Of a DNA stretch of 34,168 bases, positions 7,257-14,517 are shown piece after piece (the stretch's first letter is position 1; the number at the start of each line of letters is the position of its first letter). The notes under the pieces are model-generated. The model did not search any database, was not told where the DNA came from, and saw only the letters and a list, made by a program, of their open reading frames with translations. Origin of the DNA: JAQBQZ01 sp964554765 (GTDB lineage: Bacteria > Patescibacteriota > Minisyncoccia > Phycocordibacterales > CAIRYW01); NCBI GenBank assembly GCA_964554765.1, contig CAZKPS010000005.1:1-34168 (forward strand). The letters run 5' to 3'. The position numbers were made by a program, and so were the translations under genes.

Positions 7257-8294
7257 TTAATTTCTAGATTGAATCAAATTAATAATCGCTGCTTCAAGTA
7301 CAATCTCGGGAAGTGATGAATAACTCACCTTGTCATATACTTCGAGAAGTTTTAGAAGGGTAGGAGAATTAATATTGCTGTCTTTGCCTTTTTTGTCTGC
7401 ATGGGATTTGATGAATAAGTATGTTTCTTTAGTGAGTACCCCTTTCTGAATTTCATCGAATTCTTTTGAGATTCGGAGCATTATTATTGCTCTCATTTTT
7501 TCGAGTACCATTTTGAGGAACGCCTTAATGTCGAGATTATCCTTCCTTATGTGAGAGATAACATCGAGTGATTTTGATATATCGTTTTCATTTATAGCAT
7601 CAATCATACTATGTACGAGTCCTGATTTTGGTACTCCGGAAATGTTTTCTACATCTTCAAGTGTTATTCTCTTACCCTCTGCCCCTGAAATAACTTTCTG
7701 CAGTGCACCGTGCGCATCACGAAAAGATCCATCAGCAGAAAGTGCGAGCACATCCGCAGCTTCATCTTCGATGTCATAACCTTCCTTCTTTGCAGTCCAA
7801 GAAATTACTTCCTTGAGCACATTTTGGTCTGGCTTACGAAATCGGTAAAGCTCTGATCGAGAAATAATAGTGTCTGGAATTTTCTCTATCTCAGTGGTTG
7901 CGAGAATAAATATGATGTGTGCTGGTGGTTCTTCCAAGGTCTTGAGGAGCGCATTCCATGCATCTCTCGAGAGCATATGTGCCTCATCCAAAATATAAAT
8001 TTTGTATTTTGAATCAAATGGCATTGTATTGACCGCATCACGAATGGCACGGATGTCATCAATGCCACGATTTGATGCTGCATCTATCTCATAAAGATCA
8101 TTACCGGATACTCCGAGTGCACCTGCAAAAATTCTCGCAATACTAGTCTTACCAGTCCCTCGAGTTCCCGCAAAAATATACGCATGAGCAATCTTGCCGG
8201 ACTTCAAAGAGTTCTGCAGCGCACCAACCACAACATCCTGACCAATAACTTCATCAAATTTACTCGGGCGGTATTTGCGATAGAGAGTTTGCAT
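7257..8294 (-). CDS. dnaX: DNA polymerase III subunit gamma/tau, short zinc-less form
   Basis: Clamp-loader ATPase of the replicative polymerase. Walker A GTRGTGKT (43-50), Walker B ILDEAH (101-106), EEPP (121-124) and SRS at 145-147 in place of the usual SRC are visible. It is 345 residues, so it has only the AAA+ domains and the collar, with no tau extension. The four-cysteine zinc module that normally sits between Walker A and DAASNRG is absent: FAGALGVSGNDLYEIDAASN reads straight through. It starts at ATG 8294 with the canonical LYRKYRP opening. RecR, often a neighbour of dnaX, is not present. Confidence 0.93.
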   Translation of the reverse strand: MQTLYRKYRPSKFDEVIGQDVVVGALQNSLKSGKIAHAYIFAGTRGTGKTSIARIFAGALGVSGNDLYEIDAASNRGIDDIRAIRDAVNTMPFDSKYKIYILDEAHMLSRDAWNALLKTLEEPPAHIIFILATTEIEKIPDTIISRSELYRFRKPDQNVLKEVISWTAKKEGYDIEDEAADVLALSADGSFRDAHGALQKVISGAEGKRITLEDVENISGVPKSGLVHSMIDAINENDISKSLDVISHIRKDNLDIKAFLKMVLEKMRAIIMLRISKEFDEIQKGVLTKETYLFIKSHADKKGKDSNINSPTLLKLLEVYDKVSYSSLPEIVLEAAIINLIQSRN

Positions 8295-8361
8295 AAATAG
8301 TATGGAATATAGATAGTAAACGGTGAATAAATAATAATCAATAATTTATTATAACAAAAAA

Positions 8362-8394
8362 GTGGAGCCTCGCGAACCTGTCGCAAAACTCCAC
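8362..8394 (-). terminator. Terminator of the pseudopilin gene
   Basis: On the minus strand GTGGAG...GCGA...TCGC...CTCCAC forms a hairpin followed by TTTTTTG, a standard Rho-independent terminator 12 bases past the stop at 8407. Confidence 0.8.
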
Positions 8395-8406
8395 AACATA
8401 TATTCC

Positions 8407-8778
8407 TCATTTTACATCTCTCATTCTGAGTCCACCATTCCTGATCTCTAGCCATTTCAGGAGAAATGGATCATTCGGATCTGAGATAGTAATCTTGAAC
8501 TTCCGTTCTGGACCGATACCTTCTTCCATGAGCCGAATCACCCCAGGAACCGACATCCCGTCTATAGCAGGCACCTTGCCTGCTACTGTAGCAGCTTCGT
8601 ACACCTGAACAATACGCATCGCACTCGCCTTTCCAGACGAGTCTCTACCCTTCTCAAGGACGCCGGCAAACGACGTAAGAGCGAGCCCTGCAATTACCAT
8701 GACGATACAGAGCACCAGACATAGCTCGAGAAGCGAAAATCCAACAAAAGAAGACCTCCTGACACCGATGATTTTCAT
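8407..8778 (-). CDS. Type IV pilin-like / pseudopilin protein
   Basis: A 123-residue protein with a class III prepilin signal: RRSSFVG|FSLLELCLVLCIVM, where cleavage after G13 leaves F1 and the conserved E5 of mature pilins, followed by a 20-residue hydrophobic helix. The C-terminal domain is short and without cysteines in the head, so a minor pilin or pseudopilin is more likely than a major pilin. No pilD, pilB or pilC gene is in this window. Codon third positions are more GC-rich than in dnaX beside it. It is a one-gene unit with an extended -10 box at 8848-8857 and its own terminator. Confidence 0.8.
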   Translation of the reverse strand: MKIIGVRRSSFVGFSLLELCLVLCIVMVIAGLALTSFAGVLEKGRDSSGKASAMRIVQVYEAATVAGKVPAIDGMSVPGVIRLMEEGIGPERKFKITISDPNDPFLLKWLEIRNGGLRMRDVK

Positions 8779-8817
8779 AAGAACATTTTTATTGACTTTA
8801 ACTATTCACGCAGGCCA

Positions 8818-8857
8818 CCTCTGAAAGAGGAAACTTACTATCCTGTGTTATATCATA
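8818..8857 (-). promoter_or_regulatory. Promoter and leader hairpin of the pseudopilin gene
   Basis: The minus strand reads TATGATATAAC (extended -10) at about 8847-8857. The predicted transcript then carries a small hairpin CCTCT-TTC-AGAGG (8818-8830) before the coding region at 8778, so the leader is about 60 bases. Confidence 0.55.
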
Positions 8858-8948
8858 GAAATTACTATTATGCGATTCTATATAATTTTAAAAGAAGGGG
8901 GACTATAGATAACTTAACATCATATCTCCTCAACACCCCATACAGAAC

Positions 8949-9006
8949 AACCCCTCGCTGCGCGTGGCAACGAGGGGTTGGGATCTACCTGGAAAGAATT
9001 CCAGGT
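8949..9006 (-). terminator. Tandem hairpins downstream of the 64-residue GC-rich gene
   Basis: Two perfect hairpins lie side by side: ACCTGGAA-AGAA-TTCCAGGT (8987-9006) and AACCCCTCG/CGAGGGGTT (8949-8957 with 8971-8979), the second followed by GTTCT on the minus strand. They sit just past the stop at 9019, which supports a real minus-strand transcript. Confidence 0.7.
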
Positions 9007-9018
9007 GTGGTTACTTCT

Positions 9019-9213
9019 TCAGGCCTTGGCGACCGTGGTGTGCCCGCCGTTGATCTCATGGTGGTGACGGTTCGGGTTGCGGGGGGCGGCTTCAGCAGCA
9101 TTGCAGCCTTCTTGGCGGCGGCTCTTGCGGATGTTCGGTGCGATCATAGCGATGTGTGTGGGTTCGATGTTTGCCCATTTGTATTGAGCCCCGCAGGAGT
9201 GCGAAGTAATCAA
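9019..9213 (-). CDS. Small GC-rich hypothetical protein (uncertain start)
   Basis: A 64-residue frame starting with TTG at 9213; an internal ATG gives a 42-residue version opening MIAPNIRKSRRQ. It is rich in Arg, Asn and His, with a cysteine pair, and no recognisable domain or membrane segment. The stretch is strikingly GC-rich against AT-rich flanks, and two hairpins follow its stop, so it is probably transcribed leftwards. Whether the product is a protein or a structured RNA is open; an overlapping frame from an ATG at about 9221 also stays open for 41 codons. Confidence in the protein is low. Confidence 0.35.
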   Translation of the reverse strand: MITSHSCGAQYKWANIEPTHIAMIAPNIRKSRRQEGCNAAEAAPRNPNRHHHEINGGHTTVAKA

Positions 9214-9240
9214 GGAACATATGGGTCAACAATATGTTAG

Positions 9241-9340
9241 CACACCAGGATCTAAACACAATTAGTTATCCACATGCGCGATTCCCCCAGCAAATCATGA
9301 GTATGGATATTAGATATTATTCAGGAATCAAATATTAGAA
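9241..9340. other. AT-rich intergenic region between the small GC-rich gene and dus
   Basis: Holds a possible minus-strand promoter for the 64-residue frame (TAACAT at about 9235-9240 as -10, TTGTGT about 16 bases further upstream). Nothing else is seen. Confidence 0.3.
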
Positions 9341-9382
9341 AATCTGTAATAATCTCTACGGTCGTAGAAATTATTACAGATT
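9341..9382 (-). terminator. 20-bp hairpin overlapping the dus stop codon
   Basis: Arms 9341-9360 and 9363-9382 pair over 20 bases with one mismatch around a CTACG/CGTAG tip. The dus stop (9374-9376) lies within it, and TTTTC follows on the minus strand, so it is a likely dus terminator. Confidence 0.7.
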
Positions 9383-10342
9383 GTTTGTTCCAATAAATCT
9401 ATTTATGAGAGTTTCCACCTCCTCCGCATTTTCTGTTTGCATTAATTGTGCACAGAGCTCTTTTGAATGTGGTACTTGTTTCAAATATGATTTGAAATGT
9501 TTTTTCATAATATGAAAACTTTTTATACCTCCGAGTTTTTCCTCATATTTTTTTGTATGTTCTACGAGTACCTTGAGTCTCTCCTCTGGCGTTACATCTC
9601 TACGCTCACTAAAGAGAAATGGATTACCGAATATTCCTCGCCCTATCATCACTCCGTCTGCACCAGTCACCTCTACTTTATTTCTAGCATCTACCACATC
9701 TTCTACATCACCATTTCCAAAAATAAGCGTGCTCGACTTTAATTCATTCCTGATTTCCACTGCCCTTTTCACTCTCTCCCACCGTGCAGGTACTTTACTC
9801 ATCTCTTTGCGAGTTCGTGCATGTACAGTGATGACAGCTGGCTCTGCAGAGAGCAGTTCTGGAAGCCACCTCTCGAGCTCATCAGTATTGTACCCAAGTC
9901 GAGTCTTTACTGACACAGGCATATCTCCCGCACCCCTTTTGGCAGCTCTGATAATTTCTTTTGCGAGTGCCGGGTTTTTAATCATTGCTGATCCACACCC
10001 TTGTCGCTCTATCGCTTTATCGGGGCACCCCATATTGATATCTACCCCATCAAATCCTAATTCTCTAACAAGTCGACATGCTTTTTCCATATTTTCAGGT
10101 TTTGAGGAAAAAAGTTGCGCTACGATTGGTCTTTCTGATTCATCAAATTCGAGATCTTTTAAAAGCTTCTTCTTACCCGCCTCCGGTGCGAGAACAAGCC
10201 CATCCGCAGAGACGAATTCTGTCCAGATAACATCTGGCTTGCCATATTTTGCGATGACATAGCGAAATGACACATCGGTCACATCTGCCATAGGAGCCAA
10301 GACCATTATCGGTTTCTTTAGTTTCTGCCAAAAGTTTTGCAT
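9374..10342 (-). CDS. dus: tRNA-dihydrouridine synthase
   Basis: FMN-dependent reductase that makes dihydrouridine in tRNA D-loops. The TIM-barrel opening MVLAPMADVTD (about 13-23), the substrate/FMN motif NMGCP followed by the catalytic cysteine in ERQGCGSAM (about 103-116), SVKTRLGY, HARTRKE and GNGDV are all present. It is closest in style to the DusB group. I chose ATG 10342 (MQNFWQKLKKP), because the upstream extension to 10405 is not Dus-like; this gives 322 residues, the normal size. ftsQ-like lies upstream in the same direction with an 88-base gap. Confidence 0.93.
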   Translation of the reverse strand: MQNFWQKLKKPIMVLAPMADVTDVSFRYVIAKYGKPDVIWTEFVSADGLVLAPEAGKKKLLKDLEFDESERPIVAQLFSSKPENMEKACRLVRELGFDGVDINMGCPDKAIERQGCGSAMIKNPALAKEIIRAAKRGAGDMPVSVKTRLGYNTDELERWLPELLSAEPAVITVHARTRKEMSKVPARWERVKRAVEIRNELKSSTLIFGNGDVEDVVDARNKVEVTGADGVMIGRGIFGNPFLFSERRDVTPEERLKVLVEHTKKYEEKLGGIKSFHIMKKHFKSYLKQVPHSKELCAQLMQTENAEEVETLINRFIGTNNL

Positions 10343-10430
10343 TTTGCTAGTATACCCGAGACAGCTAAAAGTGTGAAGATTGATATATATGTTCTCAAAC
10401 GTCACAGTATTTACAACATAGTGGTACAGC

Positions 10431-11240
10431 TTATTTATTCTTCCAAAAAACCTTCTTTCCGTACCGAAGATCTATATAGTCGATTTTTTCTATACCACCT
10501 GATTTTGCCAGGAAATCTTTTGATTCGAGTAGAGTCTTCATATCGATATATGCTTCATCCAGACCACCATCAATGCTCACAATCAGTTTGGTATCTGTCC
10601 GCAGTTTAATTATGACTTCACTATATTTTTTGACATTTATTGATGAAGCCTCAAAACCAAAATCTTTTATCTTAGAAACAAAATTCAATATATTCTTCAT
10701 CTTCTCTTCAGTCAAAAAATATTTACCTACTGCGTTTCCGTCAATCTGTCCAAAAAAAACAGTAAATATATTACCCTCGTACTTTGGAGCAGAAGCGAAA
10801 ACATATCCCATCTCAGTCATATAATAACAATCAGAGACATCATTACACCAAAGAAACTTATTATTTTTTTCTGTGACACTTATATGTAATACACTTTCTT
10901 TATCGAGGTGTATTTTTACGCCAGTAATCGATGGAAGTATTCCAATCTGACTCATTATTTTCTGTTTTGGGTAGAGCCAGACACTTGATTGTGGAATCAT
11001 ATAAAAATATTTGTATCCAAGATATTCATCGACAATTGCTTTAATATCACTTTCAGGCGTGACTGTTGCATTTTCGACGACAATATTTTGTATTTGGTAT
11101 TCAGGAAGGCGAAGTACATAAATAACTCCCACCACACAGACAATGATTAAAACAAGATAGAGCCAGTATCTTTTGGGGATTTTGAATTCTTTTTTTTCTT
11201 TTTCAACTTTTATATTCCATTTTTTCTTTTGGGAAAACAT
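10431..11240 (-). CDS. FtsQ/DivIB-like cell division protein
   Basis: A 269-residue bitopic membrane protein: a basic cytoplasmic tail, one membrane helix at about 25-43 (YWLYLVLIIVCVVGVIYVL), then a POTRA-like domain opening YQIQNIVVENATV and an FtsQ-type beta domain ending IDYIDLRYGKKVFWKN, which matches the usual 'IDLR(Y/F)..' end of FtsQ. FtsQ links early and late divisome proteins at the septum. I chose ATG 11240: the longer frame to 11363 would run through the serS terminator. murC/ddl/ftsA neighbours are absent, so the assignment rests on topology and the C-terminal motif. Confidence 0.75.
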   Translation of the reverse strand: MFSQKKKWNIKVEKEKKEFKIPKRYWLYLVLIIVCVVGVIYVLRLPEYQIQNIVVENATVTPESDIKAIVDEYLGYKYFYMIPQSSVWLYPKQKIMSQIGILPSITGVKIHLDKESVLHISVTEKNNKFLWCNDVSDCYYMTEMGYVFASAPKYEGNIFTVFFGQIDGNAVGKYFLTEEKMKNILNFVSKIKDFGFEASSINVKKYSEVIIKLRTDTKLIVSIDGGLDEAYIDMKTLLESKDFLAKSGGIEKIDYIDLRYGKKVFWKNK

Positions 11241-11246
11241 ATAAAC

Positions 11247-11277
<31 letters not shown>

Positions 11278-11283
11278 GAATTC

Positions 11284-11316
11284 AAAATCGTCGCACCCTT
11301 CGGGTGCGACGATTTT
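11284..11316 (-). terminator. serS terminator
   Basis: Perfect 15-bp stem AAAATCGTCGCACCC around TTC, directly after the serS stop at 11323, with T-tract on plus and A/T tract on minus. Confidence 0.85.
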
Positions 11317-11322
11317 TTGTTT

Positions 11323-12621
11323 TTAGAGAAGTGTCGGAAGTTTTTCGATATATGTTTTTCCAAACATATATTTTTTGAGTACTTCAGGGATTCTTACTCG
11401 CCCATCTGCTTCCTGATAGTTTTCAATGATCGCAATAAGCGCACGCCCAACTGCAACAACTGTTGCATCGTTAGTATGTACCGGCTCGATCTTCCCATCA
11501 CTTCGTCGTACTCGAGTCCCAAGCCTTCGAGCCTGATATCCTGTCATATTGTCAGCACTATGAGTCTCTCGGTATTTATCCTGCCCAGGCATCCATGTCT
11601 CCACATCTATTTGTCTATAGTCTGGTCCACCCATATCTCCCGTACATACCGCGATCACCTGATAAGGAAGATTCAATGTTTGTAAAATATATTGTTGAAT
11701 CGCCACAAGAAAATCCTGTTCTTGCATCGAAGATTCTGGAAGAGAAAATACTTCCATTTCAAGTTTATCAAACTGGTGTACACGGAGGATTCCTTTTGTA
11801 TCTTTTCCATAACTTCCTGCCTCTCGTCTAAATGCAGTTGAGTATCCAGCATACCGAATAGGAAGGTCTTTTTCTTCAAATACTTCATCCATATGCATTG
11901 AACCAAGAGTGTGTTCTGCACTTCCAATGAGCATAAGTCCATCTTCTGGGAAAAGATAATGATCTTGATCAGTCATGTATCGTGCCATTCTGTTTTGAAC
12001 TGCAGGTTTTATAAATACCGGTGGAACAACTGGGATAAACGGCTTGATAGTCTGAAGGTTGATGTTGAATTGTTTTGCAATCTCTTCAAGTTTTTCTTTT
12101 GAAGTCAAAATCTCAAAACAATGTTGAAGAAGTGCAAACTGTAAAAGTGCCAGATCTCCTTTAAGATATGTAAGTCGTGGACCAGCAACTTCTGTCGCAG
12201 TTTCCGTATCAATCACTCCCAAATCAGCACCGATCTCAAAATGTTCTCGTGGTTTGAAAGAAAAAACTGGTTTTGTACCCCACTGCTTTATTACTTTGTT
12301 CTCAGAATCATCCTTTCCTATTGGAGTATCGGCAGATGGAATGTTTGGCACCTGAAGCATAAGAGCAATAAACTCTTTATCCGATTCTTTGTATTTTGTC
12401 TCTGCTTCTTCAAGAAGCCCTTTGAGCTTTTGACCTTCTTCTATATTTCTTTCCTTTTGAGCAATATTTCGTTTTGTATTGATTTCATCGATCGACTGTT
12501 TGAGTGTTGTTCGTGTCTCATAAGCCTTTACAAGGGCATCAAGGTCTACCTGCTTGTTCTTATTCTTACAAGCAGCTTCCACAATATCCTTGTTTTCTTT
12601 TATGAATTTTATATCCAGCAT
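11323..12621 (-). CDS. serS: Seryl-tRNA synthetase
   Basis: Charges tRNA-Ser (and tRNA-Sec where present) with serine. The N-terminal helical arm (about residues 1-105; MLDIKFIKENKDIVEAACKN, then two long coiled-coil helices) is followed by the class II core with motif 2 as AFRREAGSYGKDTKGILRVHQF and ATP-binding segments ending in VRRSDGK...VAVGRALIAIIENYQ. At 432 residues it is the usual length. ATG 12621 begins the conserved MLDIKFI opening; an upstream open extension to 12753 is discarded. It is transcribed with a long structured leader. Confidence 0.96.
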   Translation of the reverse strand: MLDIKFIKENKDIVEAACKNKNKQVDLDALVKAYETRTTLKQSIDEINTKRNIAQKERNIEEGQKLKGLLEEAETKYKESDKEFIALMLQVPNIPSADTPIGKDDSENKVIKQWGTKPVFSFKPREHFEIGADLGVIDTETATEVAGPRLTYLKGDLALLQFALLQHCFEILTSKEKLEEIAKQFNINLQTIKPFIPVVPPVFIKPAVQNRMARYMTDQDHYLFPEDGLMLIGSAEHTLGSMHMDEVFEEKDLPIRYAGYSTAFRREAGSYGKDTKGILRVHQFDKLEMEVFSLPESSMQEQDFLVAIQQYILQTLNLPYQVIAVCTGDMGGPDYRQIDVETWMPGQDKYRETHSADNMTGYQARRLGTRVRRSDGKIEPVHTNDATVVAVGRALIAIIENYQEADGRVRIPEVLKKYMFGKTYIEKLPTLL

Positions 12622-12990
12622 AAATGTGTATTTAGTGTATGGTATGTAGTATATAGTATCTAACATCAAACACAAAATGGAAATCCTCCAATACGCTGGA
12701 GTGCGCACGGAGGATTCGGGCTTTTTCGCGTCAGCGAGGATGCCTCTTTCCAATGATGGTTTCCTTTTACTTTTCTTCGGCTTTAGGGGCCAAATACTTC
12801 TTCATTGGAGAGTGCTAAAGAACACTGTTGTAGTCCACGAGATTCCTCCGAAAGGAGGTCCCGTGGAGTAGCTAAAGCTGAAGATAATGGTTGATCTTCA
12901 TTTTGAGCGAGATGCCACCAAGGCTGGTGGCAAGCGAGATAATATAATAATAATAATAATAATAATTAATCAACATAAACTAAATCTTAT
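12622..12990 (-). other. Structured serS leader or noncoding RNA candidate, no protein gene
   Basis: On the minus strand several stems stack up: GCCACCA/TGGTGGC (12909-12926), GAAGAT/ATCTTC (about 12884-12903), a 9-bp TCCACGGGA/TCTCGTGGA stem closing CCTCC/GGAGG (about 12835-12866), a CTCTCCAATGA/TCATTGG-AA-AGAG stem (about 12747-12817) and AATCCTCC/GGAGGATT (about 12681-12717). An A/T repeat with -10-like TATTAT lies upstream. No T-box TGGNACCGCG, tmRNA tag/TTCGA arm or RNase P signature was found. It could be a serS attenuator or a separate RNA. Confidence 0.45.
12940..12968 (+). repeat. (AAT)n microsatellite
   Basis: About eight to nine copies of the trinucleotide AAT/TAA upstream of the structured serS leader. 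It may sit between -35 and -10 elements of a minus-strand promoter, where length change would alter spacing, but that is inference. Confidence 0.7.
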
Positions 12991-13026
12991 AATCGTCATT
13001 TTCTACGGCCGTAGAAAATGACGATT
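12991..13026. repeat. Perfect 36-bp palindrome with TTCTACGGCCGTAGAA core
   Basis: Two 18-base arms with no loop. The core shares TTCTAC/GTAGAA with hairpins at 9341-9382 and 20534-20560, so it belongs to a small dispersed hairpin family. Confidence 0.85.
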
Positions 13027-13040
13027 AAGTTCTGTGTCGA

Positions 13041-13146
13041 ATGATTATTAACTCAAAAGTCAAAAGAAGAGTAGAGATTAGTCTTAGCTATTTGATTTTA
13101 AATTTTTACTTATACTTTTGACTTTTGACCTTTCACTTTTGACTAA
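13041..13146. repeat. Dispersed AT-rich inverted repeat of the CAAAAGTCAAAAG type
   Basis: CAAAAGTCAAAAG near 13053-13065 is answered by CTTTTGACTTTTG at about 13117-13129. Read on the minus strand, the right part closely matches 30857-30893 upstream of infB (AAGTGAAAGGTCA...AAAAGTATAAGT), so the block is a dispersed intergenic repeat. It sits directly upstream of dprA. Confidence 0.65.
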
Positions 13147-13167
13147 TTGTCATGTTATTATTTTATT

Positions 13168-14040
13168 ATGTTCCAAGACTTCCCTCTCAAAAAACTTGAT
13201 ACAAGAGATTTTCCTCTCCCACTTCTCGAGATTCCTCAACCACCGAAGATACTCAATATAAGAGGACAACTCCCACATCCTGATTTCAAAAGACTTTGTG
13301 TTGTCGGCAGTCGTAAATACACACCATACGGCAAGCAAGTCTGTGAGAAACTTATCGAAGGACTCCGAGGATACCCTGTTGTAATAGTCTCAGGACTCTC
13401 ACTTGGTATCGATAGTATTGCGCACGAGTCAGCTCTCAAAGCTGGACTCCCGACGATTGCAGTGCCAGGATCAGGACTTGGTGAGGATGTACTCTATCCC
13501 CGATCAAACACAGGACTTGCATTAGATATTCTTCGACACAACGGATGTCTACTCTCAGAATTTTATGAACGCTTCAAGGCGACCAATTATTCTTTCCCAC
13601 AAAGAAACAGAATTATGGCAGGACTTTCTGATGCAGTACTTGTCATTGAAGCAGAAATCAAATCAGGCACCCTCATCACCGCAAAACTCGCAACGGATTA
13701 CAATCGCGATGTGCTCACTGTACCCCAGAATATTTTCTCCTCTACATCTGAAGGTCCAACAATGCTTCTCCGACTCGGAGCAACTCCTGTCGCAACAAGT
13801 TTAGACATACTCGAAGCATTACATATTGAGATAGAGGACAGAGAATTCAAAACAAAATCATTATTCATAGATTTAAATGATGATGAAAAATTAATTGTAG
13901 AAACTTTAAGTATACCCAAATCAAGAGATGAAATAATTTCTGAGACTGACTGGGATGTATCAAAACTGACACAAATTATGACCCTACTCGAGATCAAAGG
14001 GGTAATAAAAGAAAACGGTGGGAAAATTTATTTGGCATAG
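13168..14040 (+). CDS. dprA: DNA-processing protein DprA
   Basis: Binds incoming single-stranded DNA and loads RecA during transformation. The Rossmann-fold core shows CVVGSRKYTPYG (about 44-55), SGLSLGIDSIAHESAL (about 77-92), VPGSGLGEDVLYP, SEFY, and SFPQRNRIMAGLSDAVLVIEA. A winged-helix domain closes the protein (DEKLIVETL...LLEIKGVIKENGGKIYLA). At 290 residues it has core plus winged helix and no N-terminal SAM domain. I chose ATG 13168; a TTG at 13147 is less likely. DprA is very common in CPR genomes and fits with the pilin-like protein as part of DNA uptake. Confidence 0.95.
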   Translation: MFQDFPLKKLDTRDFPLPLLEIPQPPKILNIRGQLPHPDFKRLCVVGSRKYTPYGKQVCEKLIEGLRGYPVVIVSGLSLGIDSIAHESALKAGLPTIAVPGSGLGEDVLYPRSNTGLALDILRHNGCLLSEFYERFKATNYSFPQRNRIMAGLSDAVLVIEAEIKSGTLITAKLATDYNRDVLTVPQNIFSSTSEGPTMLLRLGATPVATSLDILEALHIEIEDREFKTKSLFIDLNDDEKLIVETLSIPKSRDEIISETDWDVSKLTQIMTLLEIKGVIKENGGKIYLA

Positions 14041-14112
14041 AAGATTGAATATAGTATATAGAATATAGAACAGAGGCAATATGCACAGCACCTACGGTGC
14101 CGTGCATATTGC
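14041..14112 (+). terminator. dprA terminator hairpin within a longer AT-rich inverted repeat
   Basis: Arms 14076-14092 and 14096-14112 (GCAATATGCAC...GTGCATATTGC) pair over 17 bases with one mismatch. They are flanked by TATAGAATATAGAA on the left and TTCTATATTCTGC on the right, extending the fold. Confidence 0.7.
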
Positions 14113-14207
14113 TAATCTATCTAAATATTCTAAATACAACATTCTATATTCTGCTTGCTCCTTTACCCTCTTATGTTATATTGAATTCGAACCCAACCTG
14201 TCCTTTT

Positions 14208-14435
14208 ATGACTACAACAGCCGCCACCTTTCACGTATGTCAAACCATCTACGCAGTCCATGAAATTCGTATCTGGCAAGGAGGGAGAGAGCAACTCATC
14301 ATTCCAAGCGGATCCAAAGGAGTAGTGAGAGGTGTTGCTCAAAAGAATCATTATCAGATCGACTGGTTTTCCCTCTCTGACAAAATAGTCAGTATCCACA
14401 GTAACTGCCTCACAACCAAACCACCCGTACCCTGA
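14208..14435 (+). CDS. 75-residue SH3-like small protein (hypothetical)
   Basis: Starts at ATG 14208 (MTTTAATFHVCQTIYAVHEI). The segment IIPSGSKGVVRGVAQKNHYQ, then IDWFSLSDKIVSIHSNCL, has the alternating beta pattern and 'IPxGxxGxV...YxVxW...I....L' spacing of small SH3-like barrels. No signal peptide is present. A -10-like TATGTTATATT lies just upstream and a Rho-independent terminator follows the stop within 10 bases, so this is a discrete unit. The partner and function are unknown. A longer reading from 14097 would cross the dprA terminator and is unlikely. Confidence 0.65.
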   Translation: MTTTAATFHVCQTIYAVHEIRIWQGGREQLIIPSGSKGVVRGVAQKNHYQIDWFSLSDKIVSIHSNCLTTKPPVP

Positions 14436-14454
14436 GTACCAGGTGTTTTTATTT
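14422..14454 (+). terminator. Terminator of the 75-residue gene
   Basis: CACC-C-GTAC / GTAC-CA-GGTG hairpin followed by TTTTTATTTT, a classic Rho-independent form that overlaps the stop codon region. Confidence 0.8.
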
Positions 14455-14467
14455 TCAAATATTTAAC

Positions 14468-14496
14468 TTGACTTTATACATATAGTATGCTATCAT
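14468..14496 (+). promoter_or_regulatory. Sigma-70-type promoter for the GC-rich 14.5-kb transcript
   Basis: TTGACT (14468-14473), a 17-base spacer and TATCAT (14491-14496). The predicted start is near 14503, just before the 13-bp inverted repeat that closes the GC-rich region. Confidence 0.65.
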
Positions 14497-14517
14497 ATAT
14501 TTAATTGTTCTTATTAG

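Noticed and set aside
9573..10262. 229-codon open frame on the plus strand opposite dus
   Set aside because: It is the antisense shadow of dus; low-complexity Ser-rich product and no own signals.
10343..10405. N-terminal extension of dus upstream of 10342
   Set aside because: The extra 21 residues are not Dus-like and the canonical opening begins at the internal ATG.
12622..12753. N-terminal extension of serS
   Set aside because: SerRS begins with the conserved MLDIKFI; the extension overlaps structured leader DNA.
12622..12990. T-box riboswitch before serS
   Set aside because: No T-box sequence (TGGNACCGCG) or antiterminator was found.
12991..13026. CRISPR repeat (Cas12a-like hairpin)
   Set aside because: Single copy, no spacers, no cas genes in the window; the resemblance is limited to the hairpin core.
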